A stretch of 64,000 nt of DNA from JACDAE01 sp963744875. Lineage in GTDB: Bacteria; Chloroflexota; Ktedonobacteria; Ktedonobacterales; Ktedonobacteraceae. The notes beneath the pieces were generated by a model. It did no database searches, was not told the origin of the DNA, and saw nothing but the letters and a program-made list of their open reading frames with translations. The stretch covers positions 124,001 through 188,000 of the forward strand of contig CAVUVQ010000010.1 in assembly GCA_963744875.1 (NCBI GenBank), written 5' to 3'. The position numbers were made by a program, and so were the translations under genes. This document shows, one piece after another, positions 8,744 to 17,806 of this stretch (position 1 is the stretch's first letter; each line of letters begins with the position of its first letter).

Positions 8744-8840
8744 GCGCACGGGCTTATTCGCTCCGCTCATTGCGCCCCTACCAGAGTGGTTTCTCCTCTT
8801 TGGTAGGGGCGCAATGAGCGGAGCGAATAAGCCCGTGCGC
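8744..8840. repeat. Perfect 40-bp-arm inverted repeat, family B copy 1
   Basis: Arms at 8744-8783 and 8801-8840 are perfectly complementary (outer end GCGCACGGGCTTATTCGCTC, inner end GCGCCCCTACCA) with a 17-nt loop. The same element with a paired base change lies at 39789-39895. It separates the convergent acidic-protein gene and gatB. Confidence 0.92.
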
Positions 8841-8850
8841 TCCTACGATA

Positions 8851-10330
8851 TTACGCCTCATCCAGTTTCTTGCGTAGCAATGTTTGGACGAGATCGGCCT
8901 TTGCCTGGCCGCGTGTACGTTTCATGACCTGACCGACCAGGGACTGGATGGCGTTCAGCTTGCCGGCCCGATAGTCGCTGGCAGGTTTGGGGTTGGCGGC
9001 GATCACTTCCTCGATGATGACTTCGAGAGCACCTTGATCGTTGATCGGGGGCTTGATGCCTTTGCGAGTGACAATGGCTTCCGGCATCTCGCCTGTGGCA
9101 AAAGCTTCCTCCAGGACTTCTTTGCCTTGCTTGCCAGTGATGCGCTCTTTATCGAGGAGATCGAGGAGATTAACCAGCATCTCAGGCGTTATCGGGCTAT
9201 CTTGAATGGCGATGGAGTTCACTTTGAGCAGGCGCACGACTTCGCTGAACAGCCAGTTGCTGGCTGCTTTTGCGCGTGCATTGCGATCACTAACCTGTGA
9301 AATTGCCATAACACGTTCAAAGTAGTCGCCAAGCGCTTTATCTTCCGTCATGACATTTGCGTCTTGCTCTGAGAGTCCAAAATCATTTTTGTAACGAGCA
9401 CGACGCGCATCGGGCAACTCCACCAGATTGTTGCGGATCTCTTCGACGAAGGCACGGCTAATCAAGTAGGGGTGGAAGATCAGGCTCTGGGAAGTAGCGA
9501 TAGTCGTGAGCCTCTTCTTTACTGCGTTGTCCAACGGTGACGCCGCGTGTTTCAACCCAACCGCGCGTCTCTTGATGAATGATGCCCCCTTCACGAAGAA
9601 TGGCGGCCTGGCGTAGTGCTTCATATTCGAGGGCACGCTCGACCGAGCGGAAGCTATTCATATTTTTAATTTCGGTTTTGACGCCCAGTTCTTTTTGGCC
9701 CCAGGGGCGAAGGGAGATATTGGCATCACAACGCAGGCTGCCCTCTTCCATGCGACCTGAAGAGACGCCAAGATAGACGAGGATCTCGCGCAACTTTTGC
9801 ATATAGAGCCGCGCTTCTTCGGGGCTGCGCATGTCGGGTTCGCTTACGATCTCCATCAATGGTGTGCCCGAACGATTGATATCAATCAGGCTGTAGCCAC
9901 TGCGATGCAATAAACGTGCAGTATCTTCTTCCAGATGGACGCGTGTGATGCCGATGCGGCGTTCCTGTCCATGGAGATGCAGGGTCAGATAGCCATCTTT
10001 ACTCAAGGGAACATCATACTGCGAGATTTGATAGCCCTTCATCAGATCGGGGTAAGAGTAATTTTTACGATCAAACTTTGAGTATTCAGGGATGGTACAA
10101 TTCAGGGCCAGCGCGGTCATAATGGTGTAGCGTACGGCTTCCTCATTGATTACCGGCATTACGCCTGGCATACCCATACAGATAGGGCATACGTGTGTGT
10201 TTGGTGCTGCATTCGCGTATCCTGTACTACACGCGCAGAACATTTTACTTTTTGTGAGTAGTTGCGAATGTACCTCAAGACCAATGACAATTTCAAATTC
10301 TGTAGCGGCAGGTGTGTACGTAGTAGTCAT
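8851..10330 (-). CDS. gatB: Asp/Glu-tRNA amidotransferase subunit B, split by a +1 frameshift
   Basis: GatB is the kinase/tRNA-binding subunit of GatCAB, which turns Glu-tRNA(Gln) or Asp-tRNA(Asn) into the amidated forms. The first frame (10330-9458) has EIVIGLEVHSQL, the Cys motifs CACSTGY and CPICMGMPG, and DINRSGTPLMEIVSEPD. It breaks after FPEPDLPPL. The second frame resumes at LISRAFVEEIRNNL and runs through the helical and YqeY-like tail domain (IQSLVGQVMKRTRGQAKADL). Removing one base near 9466, beside a CCCC run, restores about 492 residues, a normal length. Since gatB is essential in most lineages with this pathway, a sequencing error is more likely than decay. gatA and gatC are not adjacent. 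Confidence 0.93.
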
Positions 10331-10776
10331 GATTCAGCCTCACCTCTATCGTTAATTACAGCGTCTATGTGCAATGGTTTTGCTGTTTTGAGTCGCTATT
10401 AATTGGCAACCATCTGTAGTCCAGTTCTCTGCTATCCTAGCATTAGACGCTGTAAAATGCAACTGTTTGCTGAGGGACCTGTGGGCGTGATAATGACGTT
10501 TGACAGAGCTATTACAAATGCGTATGCGAAACGGCATCCCCAACTATACGCATAATTAGGAATTTTGTTTTCGCGCAAACTTCTGTATACTCGTACTACC
10601 ATCTCTTCCGTATTAAGAGAGAGAGACGGAGTTACCATCTACATGTTTATACCCGGCAATTTAATTTCAGTGCCCTTAGACGGATCGAGGGAGAAGGGGA
10701 ATTCCAGTTGTTTTTAGGGTAGAAAGTATACCTCTCAAGCCTGAGAGAGTAAGTGGAAATGTGTTAAGGAGGCTGT
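10331..10776. other. Intergenic region between divergent gatB and the PLD gene
   Basis: No gene is seen. A small CTCTCA...TGAGAG hairpin at about 10732-10747 precedes the AAGGAGG site of the phospholipase-like gene. Nothing else stands out. Confidence 0.4.
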
Positions 10777-11905
10777 ATGCAGTATCACGTCTCTGCATTC
10801 AGGAGGGCAGAAACACTCATCATTTGCTTGTTTACATTGCTACTCTGCTTTGCGCTTGTAGGGTGCAATAGTGTTAACATTGCGGTTGGCAATGCGACGG
10901 ATAGCTCGAATGCGAACGGGTCAGGAAGTAGCGTTTTCACTTCGAATAACAATAGTATAGGCTGCAGGAGTGCAAGGGGTACAGGTCTTTGTTGAACCAG
11001 ACGCTGGCGATAGGGTGATTACCGATGCTATCGCGGGTGCTCACAAGACGATCTTATTAGAAATGTATCTTTTGACGGAACGCAAGATAATCAATGCGTT
11101 GGAAGAAGCGGCCACGAGAGGTGTTAATGTACAGGTAATGCTCGAACAGCACCCCTATGGCAGTGGTAGTGCATCACCTACTCAGACGCTTGATCGTCTT
11201 AAAGCTGCAGGAGTTAAGGCGCAGGTGACTAATCCGGCATTTGCATTGACGCATGAGAAGGGGATGGTCATTGATGGCAATACAGCTTACATCATGACGG
11301 CGAACTTTACCTTATCAGCACTGGGCGGTAGTAGTTATACAAAAAACCGGGAATATGGTATTATCGATACGAATGCACAGGATGTACAGGCTGTGACCAC
11401 CATCTTCAACGCCGATTGGAAGCGCAGTACACCACAGATCCATGATCCCAACCTTGTTGTTAGCCCAGTTAATTCACGGGCTGCCTTTACCTTGCTCATG
11501 AATAGTGCCCACAAAACTCTGCTCATCGAAGCCGAGGAGATGCAGGATAGCGGTATTGAGCAGGCCATCGTCAATGCAGAACGGCGCGGCGTCAAGGTTC
11601 AGGTTATTCTTCCCTCGCCTGGTAGTTCGGCGAGCGGGGATAGCAACAGTAGTGGCATCAGAGCAATCCGGCAGGCTGGCATACAGGTTGAGGAAGATCC
11701 TCATCTGTATATGCACGCGAAAATCATCATCGTCGATGGGCAAAAGGCATTTGTAGGATCTGAGAACATCTCTACGGCCTCGCTGGAGCAGAACCGTGAA
11801 TTGGGAATTCTTGTCTCCGATCAGAATGTGTTAAGCACGTTACAACAAACCTTTCAGCAAGATTGGAGCAGTTCAGCGCAGGTCTTTGGGCGTTACCTTG
11901 CGTGA
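10777..11905 (+). CDS. Phospholipase D-like lipoprotein, split by a +1 frameshift
   Basis: ATG 10777 follows AAGGAGG and encodes a lipoprotein signal peptide with lipobox LVGC. The frame breaks at about 10960 in a Ser/Asn-rich linker; removing one G gives SIAAGVQGVQVFVEPDAGD and enters the long catalytic frame. That frame has two HxKxxxxD motifs, HEKGMVID and HAKIIIVD, each followed by the N/S...N element (MTANFT, GSENIS) of the PLD superfamily. The product is predicted to be a membrane-anchored extracytoplasmic phosphodiesterase of about 375 residues, on phospholipid or nucleic acid. Cardiolipin synthases have membrane helices not seen here. Confidence 0.85.
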
Positions 11906-11944
11906 CATGGTAGGATAGAATGCAGTTATAAAGGAGATTTTTTG

Positions 11945-12232
11945 ATGGTTACAGAAATCGCAGTATTCAATGCCGTTCCAGGGAAAGAGGATGAATTGGG
12001 GTTAGCTATTATTCGTGGCCTGGAGGTTATTCGCAATCATCCGGAGTGCATCTCATCACATTCTACGCGTTGCGTTGAACAGCGTGGTCGCTATATGCTC
12101 ACCAATGTGTGGACTTCGTTGGAGGCACATACCGTTGATTTTCGTGGCGGCTCACTTTTCCCACAATGGCGTAGTCACATCAACGGGCTTTTCGAAGGGA
12201 CGCCAGAAGTCTTCCATTATGAGGTGTATTAG
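11945..12232 (+). CDS. ABM-type (antibiotic biosynthesis monooxygenase) domain protein
   Basis: A 95-residue single-domain protein beginning MVTEIAVFNAVPGKEDE, with the dimeric alpha/beta-barrel pattern of ABM/quinol-monooxygenase-like proteins (PGKEDELGLAI...SHSTRCVEQRGRYMLTNVWTS... WRSHI). The start at ATG 11945 has AGGAG 8 nt upstream; the preceding TTG is not needed. It lies 39 nt after the PLD-like gene on the same strand. Members of this family act as small cofactor-free oxygenases or heme-degrading enzymes; the substrate cannot be assigned. Confidence 0.75.
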   Translation: MVTEIAVFNAVPGKEDELGLAIIRGLEVIRNHPECISSHSTRCVEQRGRYMLTNVWTSLEAHTVDFRGGSLFPQWRSHINGLFEGTPEVFHYEVY

Positions 12233-12537
12233 GGTAAGTTTCTCATACCCAAACCAATATGTTATATTAACATAAGGCAGCGAGCAGGAGAAGAAAAAAA
12301 TAGCAGCATAATCTTTGGAAAAGGCTTGTTCTGGAATTAAGCCATTTCCATTTGCAGGTGTACTAAAAAGAATAAGAGAAGGTACACACTGACTTCGGGG
12401 AAGCGGGCGTATGCACGTTTGAAGAACAAGAACGTTGCACCATCTATTCTTCTTATCGAAATGGTATTGGACAAGCACGGGATGAGGCCCCTACCCACAG
12501 GTGGAGAGCTATAAATCAGTAGTAGGAGTAATAGGGT
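12233..12537. other. Intergenic region before ligA
   Basis: No gene is seen. A short dyad ATGTTA-TAT-TAACAT lies at 12259-12273 and may be a regulator site or chance in an AT-rich patch. AGGAG lies 10 nt before the ligA start. Confidence 0.35.
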
Positions 12538-14628
12538 ATGTCTGATGAGCAGAACGTCTTCGATACGCAACATGCTAACGGTGAGCACACACGCTTAGCA
12601 GACGCAGGGCAGAGTGTAGAAGAGGTGCTTGCCACCCACGTCGCACAGGTGCGCCACCAGATCGAAGAAGCTAATTATCAGTATTATGTACAGGACAATC
12701 CAACGCTCACCGATGCCGAGTATGATACATTGTTGCGCGAATTGCAGGTGATTGAGCGCGACCATCCGGAGTTGCAGACGCCTGATTCGCCAACGCAACG
12801 CGTTGGAGCAGGACCGACTCAGGACGTAGCACAACATCACCATCCCTATCCTATGCTGAGCCTTGCCAATGCACGCAGTGAGCAGGAGTTGCGCGATTGG
12901 CATAAACGGGCACAAAATATTTTACCGAACGCGAAGTTTAACTATGTATGTGAACTGAAGATCGATGGGCTGGCAATGGCCCTGACCTATGAGCAGGGCC
13001 GCCTCTCTATCGGTGCATCGCGTGGCGATGGGTTGACGGGCGAAGATTGGACGCCGAATGTGCGCACGGTCCGCACCATTCCGCAGCGATTGCGGGGCGA
13101 GAACATCCCTACCAAAGTTGAGGTGCGCGGCGAGATCTATATGTCGATCAAAAACTTTGAGAAGCTCAATGAAGAGTTGGCACAAGAGCGCCTGTTTGCT
13201 AATCCACGCAATGCTGCTGCTGGCTCACTGCGACAGAAAGATGCGCGGATCACCTCAAATCGTCACCTTGACTTCTTTGGCTATCAGATTGGCTATATGC
13301 AAGGGATGAATATTAATACGCATTGGGAGGCGCTGCAACTGATCAAAGAGTGGGGATTTCCGCTCAATCCCAACATTCAGCAGGCTGATGATCTGGATGA
13401 GGTACTGGCCTTTTGCAAAAAGTGGGAGGAAGAACGCTTTAATCTGCCTTATGAGATCGATGGCGTGGTAATCAAAATTAATGATCTGGCGCAACAGCAG
13501 GAGTTGGGCACAGTGGCACGAGATCCGCGCTGGGCCATTGCGTTCAAATATCCACCTACGCAGGTTGCGACACAGTTGCTCGATATCCGCGTCAATATCG
13601 GGCGCACAGGGTCCGTCAATCCGTGGGCGATGCTTGAACCTATTAACATTCGTGGCGTCACCGTCTCGCGGGCGGCGTTGCATAACGAGGAAGATATTCA
13701 GCGCAAAGACCTGCGCATCGGCGACTGGGTGCTGGTCCAGCGAGCGGGCGAAGTTATTCCCCAGGTTGTCAAACCAGTGCTTGAACGGCGGACAGGCAAA
13801 GAAGAGGTCTATCATCTGCCAGAGAAATGTCCACGCTGTGGCACGACAATTGTGCATCTTCCTGACCAGGCGATGGCGTACTGCCCGAATACGCTTTGTC
13901 CCGCACGCAATGGCGAAGGGATCAGTCACTTCGTCTCGAAAGGCGCAATGGACATTGACAGTATCGGCGAAAAAACATGTGCACAACTGATGGATGCCGG
14001 GCTCGTTCAGAGCGTTGCAGACTTCTATACGCTGACCCGCGACCAACTGCTCCTGCTGGAAGGTACTAAAGAGAAAAGCGCTGATAATATGCTCGCTGGT
14101 ATTGAAGCGAGCAAAAAACGCGCGTTTTATCGTCTGCTCTTCGGTCTTAATATCCGCTATGTCGGCGAAAAAACGGCGCAGTTGCTGGCTGAGGCCTTCA
14201 ATGACATGGAGCACTTGATGGTTGCCAGCGAAGATGAGATTGTGAACGTGCCGGGTATTGGTCCCAAGATCGGGCACAGCGTTTACAACTGGTTCCAGGA
14301 AGAGGGTAATTGTGCATTGATCGAGCGCCTGAAAGAGGCTGGGCTTAACATGCGCGAGGAACCCAAAACGGTGAGCGGCCCCCTGGTCGGACAAACCTTC
14401 TTACTCACCGGACGCCTGACGACGATGACACGTCCAGATGCGGAAGAGGCGATCAAACAATCAGGCGGTACCATTGCGACAGGTGTCAGTAAAAAGCTAA
14501 GTCATCTGATCGTGGGAGAAGATGCAGGCTCGAAACTCGATAAAGCTCAAAAAGCGGGTGTGCCCATCCATGACGAGCAATGGCTGATCGACCTGCTCAA
14601 AGCAAATCAAGTTAATACGGGTACATAA
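12538..14628 (+). CDS. ligA: NAD+-dependent DNA ligase
   Basis: This 696-residue enzyme seals nicks in replication and repair. It has the Ia/adenylation domain with the lysine nucleophile in CELKIDGLA (Lys141), ASRGDGLTGEDWT, the OB fold, a four-Cys zinc finger (CPRCG...YCPNTLCPA, about residues 434-458), helix-hairpin-helix repeats (VPGIGPKIGHSV) and a C-terminal BRCT domain (GQTFLLTGRLTTMTR...). Length and order are normal and the frame is intact. An extra N-terminal segment of about 25 residues precedes the Ia domain. Confidence 0.98.
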   Translation: MSDEQNVFDTQHANGEHTRLADAGQSVEEVLATHVAQVRHQIEEANYQYYVQDNPTLTDAEYDTLLRELQVIERDHPELQTPDSPTQRVGAGPTQDVAQHHHPYPMLSLANARSEQELRDWHKRAQNILPNAKFNYVCELKIDGLAMALTYEQGRLSIGASRGDGLTGEDWTPNVRTVRTIPQRLRGENIPTKVEVRGEIYMSIKNFEKLNEELAQERLFANPRNAAAGSLRQKDARITSNRHLDFFGYQIGYMQGMNINTHWEALQLIKEWGFPLNPNIQQADDLDEVLAFCKKWEEERFNLPYEIDGVVIKINDLAQQQELGTVARDPRWAIAFKYPPTQVATQLLDIRVNIGRTGSVNPWAMLEPINIRGVTVSRAALHNEEDIQRKDLRIGDWVLVQRAGEVIPQVVKPVLERRTGKEEVYHLPEKCPRCGTTIVHLPDQAMAYCPNTLCPARNGEGISHFVSKGAMDIDSIGEKTCAQLMDAGLVQSVADFYTLTRDQLLLLEGTKEKSADNMLAGIEASKKRAFYRLLFGLNIRYVGEKTAQLLAEAFNDMEHLMVASEDEIVNVPGIGPKIGHSVYNWFQEEGNCALIERLKEAGLNMREEPKTVSGPLVGQTFLLTGRLTTMTRPDAEEAIKQSGGTIATGVSKKLSHLIVGEDAGSKLDKAQKAGVPIHDEQWLIDLLKANQVNTGT

Positions 14629-14752
14629 AAAAAGAAAAATTGCAGGGATGCCAGATGATGTGGGCAAAACATCATTTATCGTCGCCCATCGATGCGTTCG
14701 CATCTATGACAGATGTGAACAGCTTCGTATTTTATGACAAGGAAACACCACC

Positions 14753-15064
14753 ATGTATGCCAAAGCAACCCAACTGCAATTTCAGCCCGGTACTACAGAT
14801 GAAGCAACCAGAATTATTCGCGATATCATGATCCCCAGTGCAAGCACCCAACAGGGTTTTAAAGGGGCATTTATGTTGCGACCCGACACTAATCCGGACA
14901 AACATATCATCATTAGCCTCTGGGAAACCAAAGCACAGCTCCTCGCCAGCCATCCACCGGAAGAAATCATTCCTTTACTGGCTCCCCTCGACGGCTATAT
15001 TATCGACTGTGTGCAGGATACCTGTGATACGCTTCTTTCTCTTTACAATAACCAGAGCCAATAA
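14753..15064 (+). CDS. Small ABM/dimeric alpha-beta barrel protein
   Basis: A 103-residue protein (MYAKATQLQFQPGTTDEATR...) with the beta-alpha-beta pattern of ABM/stress-responsive barrel proteins, including GFKGAFMLRPDTNPDKHIIISLWET. AAGGAAA precedes the ATG. It is not closely similar to the other ABM-like protein at 11945, so these are separate members of the fold. Its end lies 30 nt before the following kinase gene, suggesting co-transcription. Function is unknown. Confidence 0.7.
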   Translation: MYAKATQLQFQPGTTDEATRIIRDIMIPSASTQQGFKGAFMLRPDTNPDKHIIISLWETKAQLLASHPPEEIIPLLAPLDGYIIDCVQDTCDTLLSLYNNQSQ

Positions 15065-15094
15065 AGTTGTGGACATATTTGGTAGGAGTTCTGG

Positions 15095-16089
15095 ATGCAA
15101 AAGGATTGGAATCAGGCGGCACGATTTCGTTCTACTGAATGAAGCAACCCTCAATGCAATGCTACAACCGGTATTTCCTGGTAAACGGGTTGTAGAGGTG
15201 GAACTCCTTACGGCTGGTCTATGCAATACTAATTACAAGATCAGGGTGTCAGATCTCGCAGATACTTTTGTCTTGCGCCTCTATATACGGGATCGCGCCG
15301 CCTGTCAGAAAGATTATGACATCTTCAATCTGGTGCGAAAGCGTGTTCCCGTACCTGAACTGCTCTATGTCGATCGTGATGGTTCGCGTTATGACACGGC
15401 GTATGCAGTCATGAAATGGGTCGATGGCACGCTTTTAAGTGATGTTATTGCGACCGGAAATACGGCAGACAGCATCGGGTGTGCATATGCAGTTGGTACA
15501 ACGCTTGCACAGATTGGTGCATACAAATTTCTACAGGGCGGGTTCTTTGGGACAGGACTGAGTATCGCGCAGCCTTTTGATGCTGACAATGCAGCTTTTC
15601 TCGACATCATTGAGCAATTTCTGTTCAAAGGGAATGCTGGACAGCGCCTCGGTGATGCGTTGAGGGATCAATTATGGAGTTTTGTGACGGTTCATGCCTA
15701 CTTATCTGGATAGCGTAAAGAATGATGCGTCACTGGTGCACTCTGATTTTAAAGGCGTCAATATTCTTGTTCGGCAGGAACAGAAACGCTGGCACGTTGT
15801 TGCGGTGCTGGATTGGGAGTTTGCCTTTGCAGGTTCGCCATTGACCGATGTTGCCAATATGTTGCGCTACGAGCGACTTTTACCAAAGAGGTTTGAGAGT
15901 GAGTTTATACGGGGATATCGGGATGAGGGTGGACAGCTTCCGCGTGAGTGGAAACGCACAAGCAAGCTACTGGATCTATTGAGTTTGTGCGAGTTCTTAA
16001 ATGCTCCTCATCCCAATGATGCCATAGTTAAGGAAGTTACGGGTTTGATAGTAGGGATGATGGAGAATTGGGAATCTTCATCCTTCTAA
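15095..16089 (+). CDS. Aminoglycoside-phosphotransferase-family kinase with two +1 frameshifts
   Basis: ATG 15095 has TAGGAG upstream and reads MQKDWNQAARF. Removing one C near 15129 leads into VLLNEATLNAMLQPVFPG, followed by the N-lobe (LLTAGLCNTNYKIRV, FVLRLY). A second extra base near 15697 joins TVH to PTYLDSVKNDASLVHSDFK and the catalytic loop HSDFKGVNIL plus the metal-binding DWEFAFAG. The restored kinase is about 330 residues. This APH/choline-kinase-like fold phosphorylates hydroxylated small molecules; there is no evidence that it gives drug resistance here. The distance from the preceding ABM gene (30 nt) suggests one transcript. Confidence 0.8.
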
Positions 16090-16235
16090 GAGGCTTTCCC
16101 CCATCTAGAGTATCAGTGTGGAAGATTGTATGTAAGTTTTGCACCATTCGCGTGCCCCTCTTGACTTTCACCCTACCTGAAGGTTGTATGCTTATGACAA
16201 GAGATGTTCACCTATCTGCAAATGGGTAGGAAGAG

Positions 16236-17078
16236 ATGAGATGGGATGAGATGTTAAAGATTCGCGATTTTGCCAGGCTCGCCGAGGTATCGATGACCAC
16301 CTTGCGCTACTACGACGAGATCGGGCTCCTCAAGCCGATTCATGTTGATCCTGAGACCGGCTATCGGTTCTACACGATGGATCAGTTGCCGCACCTACAT
16401 CGCATTCTGGCGTTTAAAGAGCTCGGACTGGGACTCACACAGATCATCGAGATTCTGGATGAAGGCATTTCTCCCGAGGCATTGCAAGGGATGCTGCGGC
16501 TCAGACAGGCACAACTCCAACAGCATCTCCAGGCTGAACAGGAGCAACTCGTGCGCATCGAAGCACGCTTACGATCCCTTGAGCAAGGCAGTTCTATACC
16601 GGTCTATGAAGTCGTGCTCAAAGCGGTCAAGCCGATCACAGGGGTCTCTCTGCATCTGGCAACGACGGATCTGGCGTATCATGCGCACTGGATTGACGCA
16701 ATCGGCGCTATGTTGAAGCGCTACAGGGTCAAACCCATCGATCATCTGCTCGTGCTTCATCCTGAGAGTGAGGACGAGCATATCCCACATGCGGTGGAGA
16801 TTGTCGCACCTGTTGAATGGAGAGACGCCAGTGCCCTGATAACGCAGAGTGAGGGACGGCTGACACAGTGTGAGTTGCCAGCTTTTCCCCAAATGGCGAG
16901 TATCTTTCATCAGGGACCTCCCTCGCTGGTGATGCCAGCCTATCAAGCGCTGGGAACCTGGATGGAGAATAACGCCTACACCATCGTTGGACCACGCCGC
17001 AAGATTTGCCTGCGCCGGGGAGAAAATCTCGACGACACGCTCATCGAGATCCAGTTTCCGGTCGAAAAAGTAGTTTGA
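16236..17078 (+). CDS. MerR-family regulator with GyrI-like effector domain
   Basis: The N-terminal MerR winged helix (KIRDFARLAEVSMTTLRYYD, then EIGLLKP) is followed by a coiled dimerisation helix rich in Q, L and E (about residues 80-115). The C-terminal GyrI-like/AraC-effector domain (residues 125-275, ending VGPRRKICLRRGENLDD) resembles BmrR-type drug-sensing domains. The start is ATG 16236 after AGGA; ATG 16251 is an alternative. It precedes a nitroreductase-like gene by 18 nt, so it probably regulates that gene and itself in response to a small hydrophobic ligand. Confidence 0.9.
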   Translation: MRWDEMLKIRDFARLAEVSMTTLRYYDEIGLLKPIHVDPETGYRFYTMDQLPHLHRILAFKELGLGLTQIIEILDEGISPEALQGMLRLRQAQLQQHLQAEQEQLVRIEARLRSLEQGSSIPVYEVVLKAVKPITGVSLHLATTDLAYHAHWIDAIGAMLKRYRVKPIDHLLVLHPESEDEHIPHAVEIVAPVEWRDASALITQSEGRLTQCELPAFPQMASIFHQGPPSLVMPAYQALGTWMENNAYTIVGPRRKICLRRGENLDDTLIEIQFPVEKVV

Positions 17079-17096
17079 ACAAGAGGAGAAAAAACA

Positions 17097-17523
17097 ATGC
17101 CAACAAGTCCAAATAATGAGTGGAATCAGAAGATGATCGAAGATTTTCGTGCCAACGGAGGCAAGGTTCGTGGGATGGTTGAAGGTACATTTCTACCGAT
17201 GGCCCTACTGACAACCACAGGTGCCAGGAGTGGTCAAGCAGCGTGTAACCCCGGTGGTATACGTGCAAGATGGTGAGCGTCTGTTCGTTTCTGCATCCAA
17301 TGGGGGTATGCCCACCAATCCCGATTGGTATCACAATATTCTTGCTCATCCAGAGGTAACGGTCGAAGTTGGCGATCAGGAATTTCACGCGAAAGCCGTC
17401 GTGATAACTGGGAAGGAGCGCGACGAGATCTACGCAAAGCAAGCCAGGCTCATGCCCAACTTTGCGGAGTACCAACAGCAGACGACACGTGTCATTCCCG
17501 TCGTGGAGCTGGTTCGTCGATAA
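17097..17523 (+). CDS. DDN-type F420-dependent nitroreductase family protein, split by a +1 frameshift
   Basis: ATG 17097 follows AGAGGAG and reads MPTSPNNEWNQKMIEDFRAN, then GGKVRGMVEG...LLTTTGARSG, then the frame breaks. Removing one C near 17238 continues as KQRVTPVVYVQDGERLFVSA, then NPDWYHNILAHPEVTVEVG and ends VIPVVELVRR. This is the compact split-beta-barrel deazaflavin-dependent nitroreductase family known from mycobacterial Ddn. It is paired with the MerR/GyrI-like regulator 18 nt upstream. Confidence 0.85.
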
Positions 17524-17602
17524 GCCTGGAGATTGCTAGAGAAGCTTCTACAGTGGAGAACTAAACAAGATTTTGCTCATGACCCAAATGAACCGGAGAC
17601 TG

Positions 17603-17699
17603 ATGACTGTAGGGAAGACCATTTATTATTCCGGGGCATGTCACGTCGCTCCATCGGTTCCATCGCCCCGGAATAATAAATGGTCTTCCCTACAGTCAT
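17603..17699. repeat. Perfect 35-bp-arm inverted repeat
   Basis: Arms 17603-17637 and 17665-17699 match perfectly (ATGACTGTAGGGAAGACC at the edge, CCGGGGC at the inner end). The edge GTAGGG/CCCTAC is shared with other palindromes in the window. It lies between the convergent nitroreductase and hppA genes. Confidence 0.92.
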
Positions 17700-17806
17700 T
17701 GATGTTTAGTCCGCAATTTGGGTATCCGGATTCATTTTTTAAACGGCATAATCGGGTTCCTACGTCGTTCCCCTCGAATGGAGAGCAACATTACCCATGT
17801 ATCGTG

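Noticed and set aside
13255..14394. 379-residue open frame antisense to ligA
   Set aside because: It is the reverse reading of a highly conserved gene, with no family motif and no ribosome binding site.
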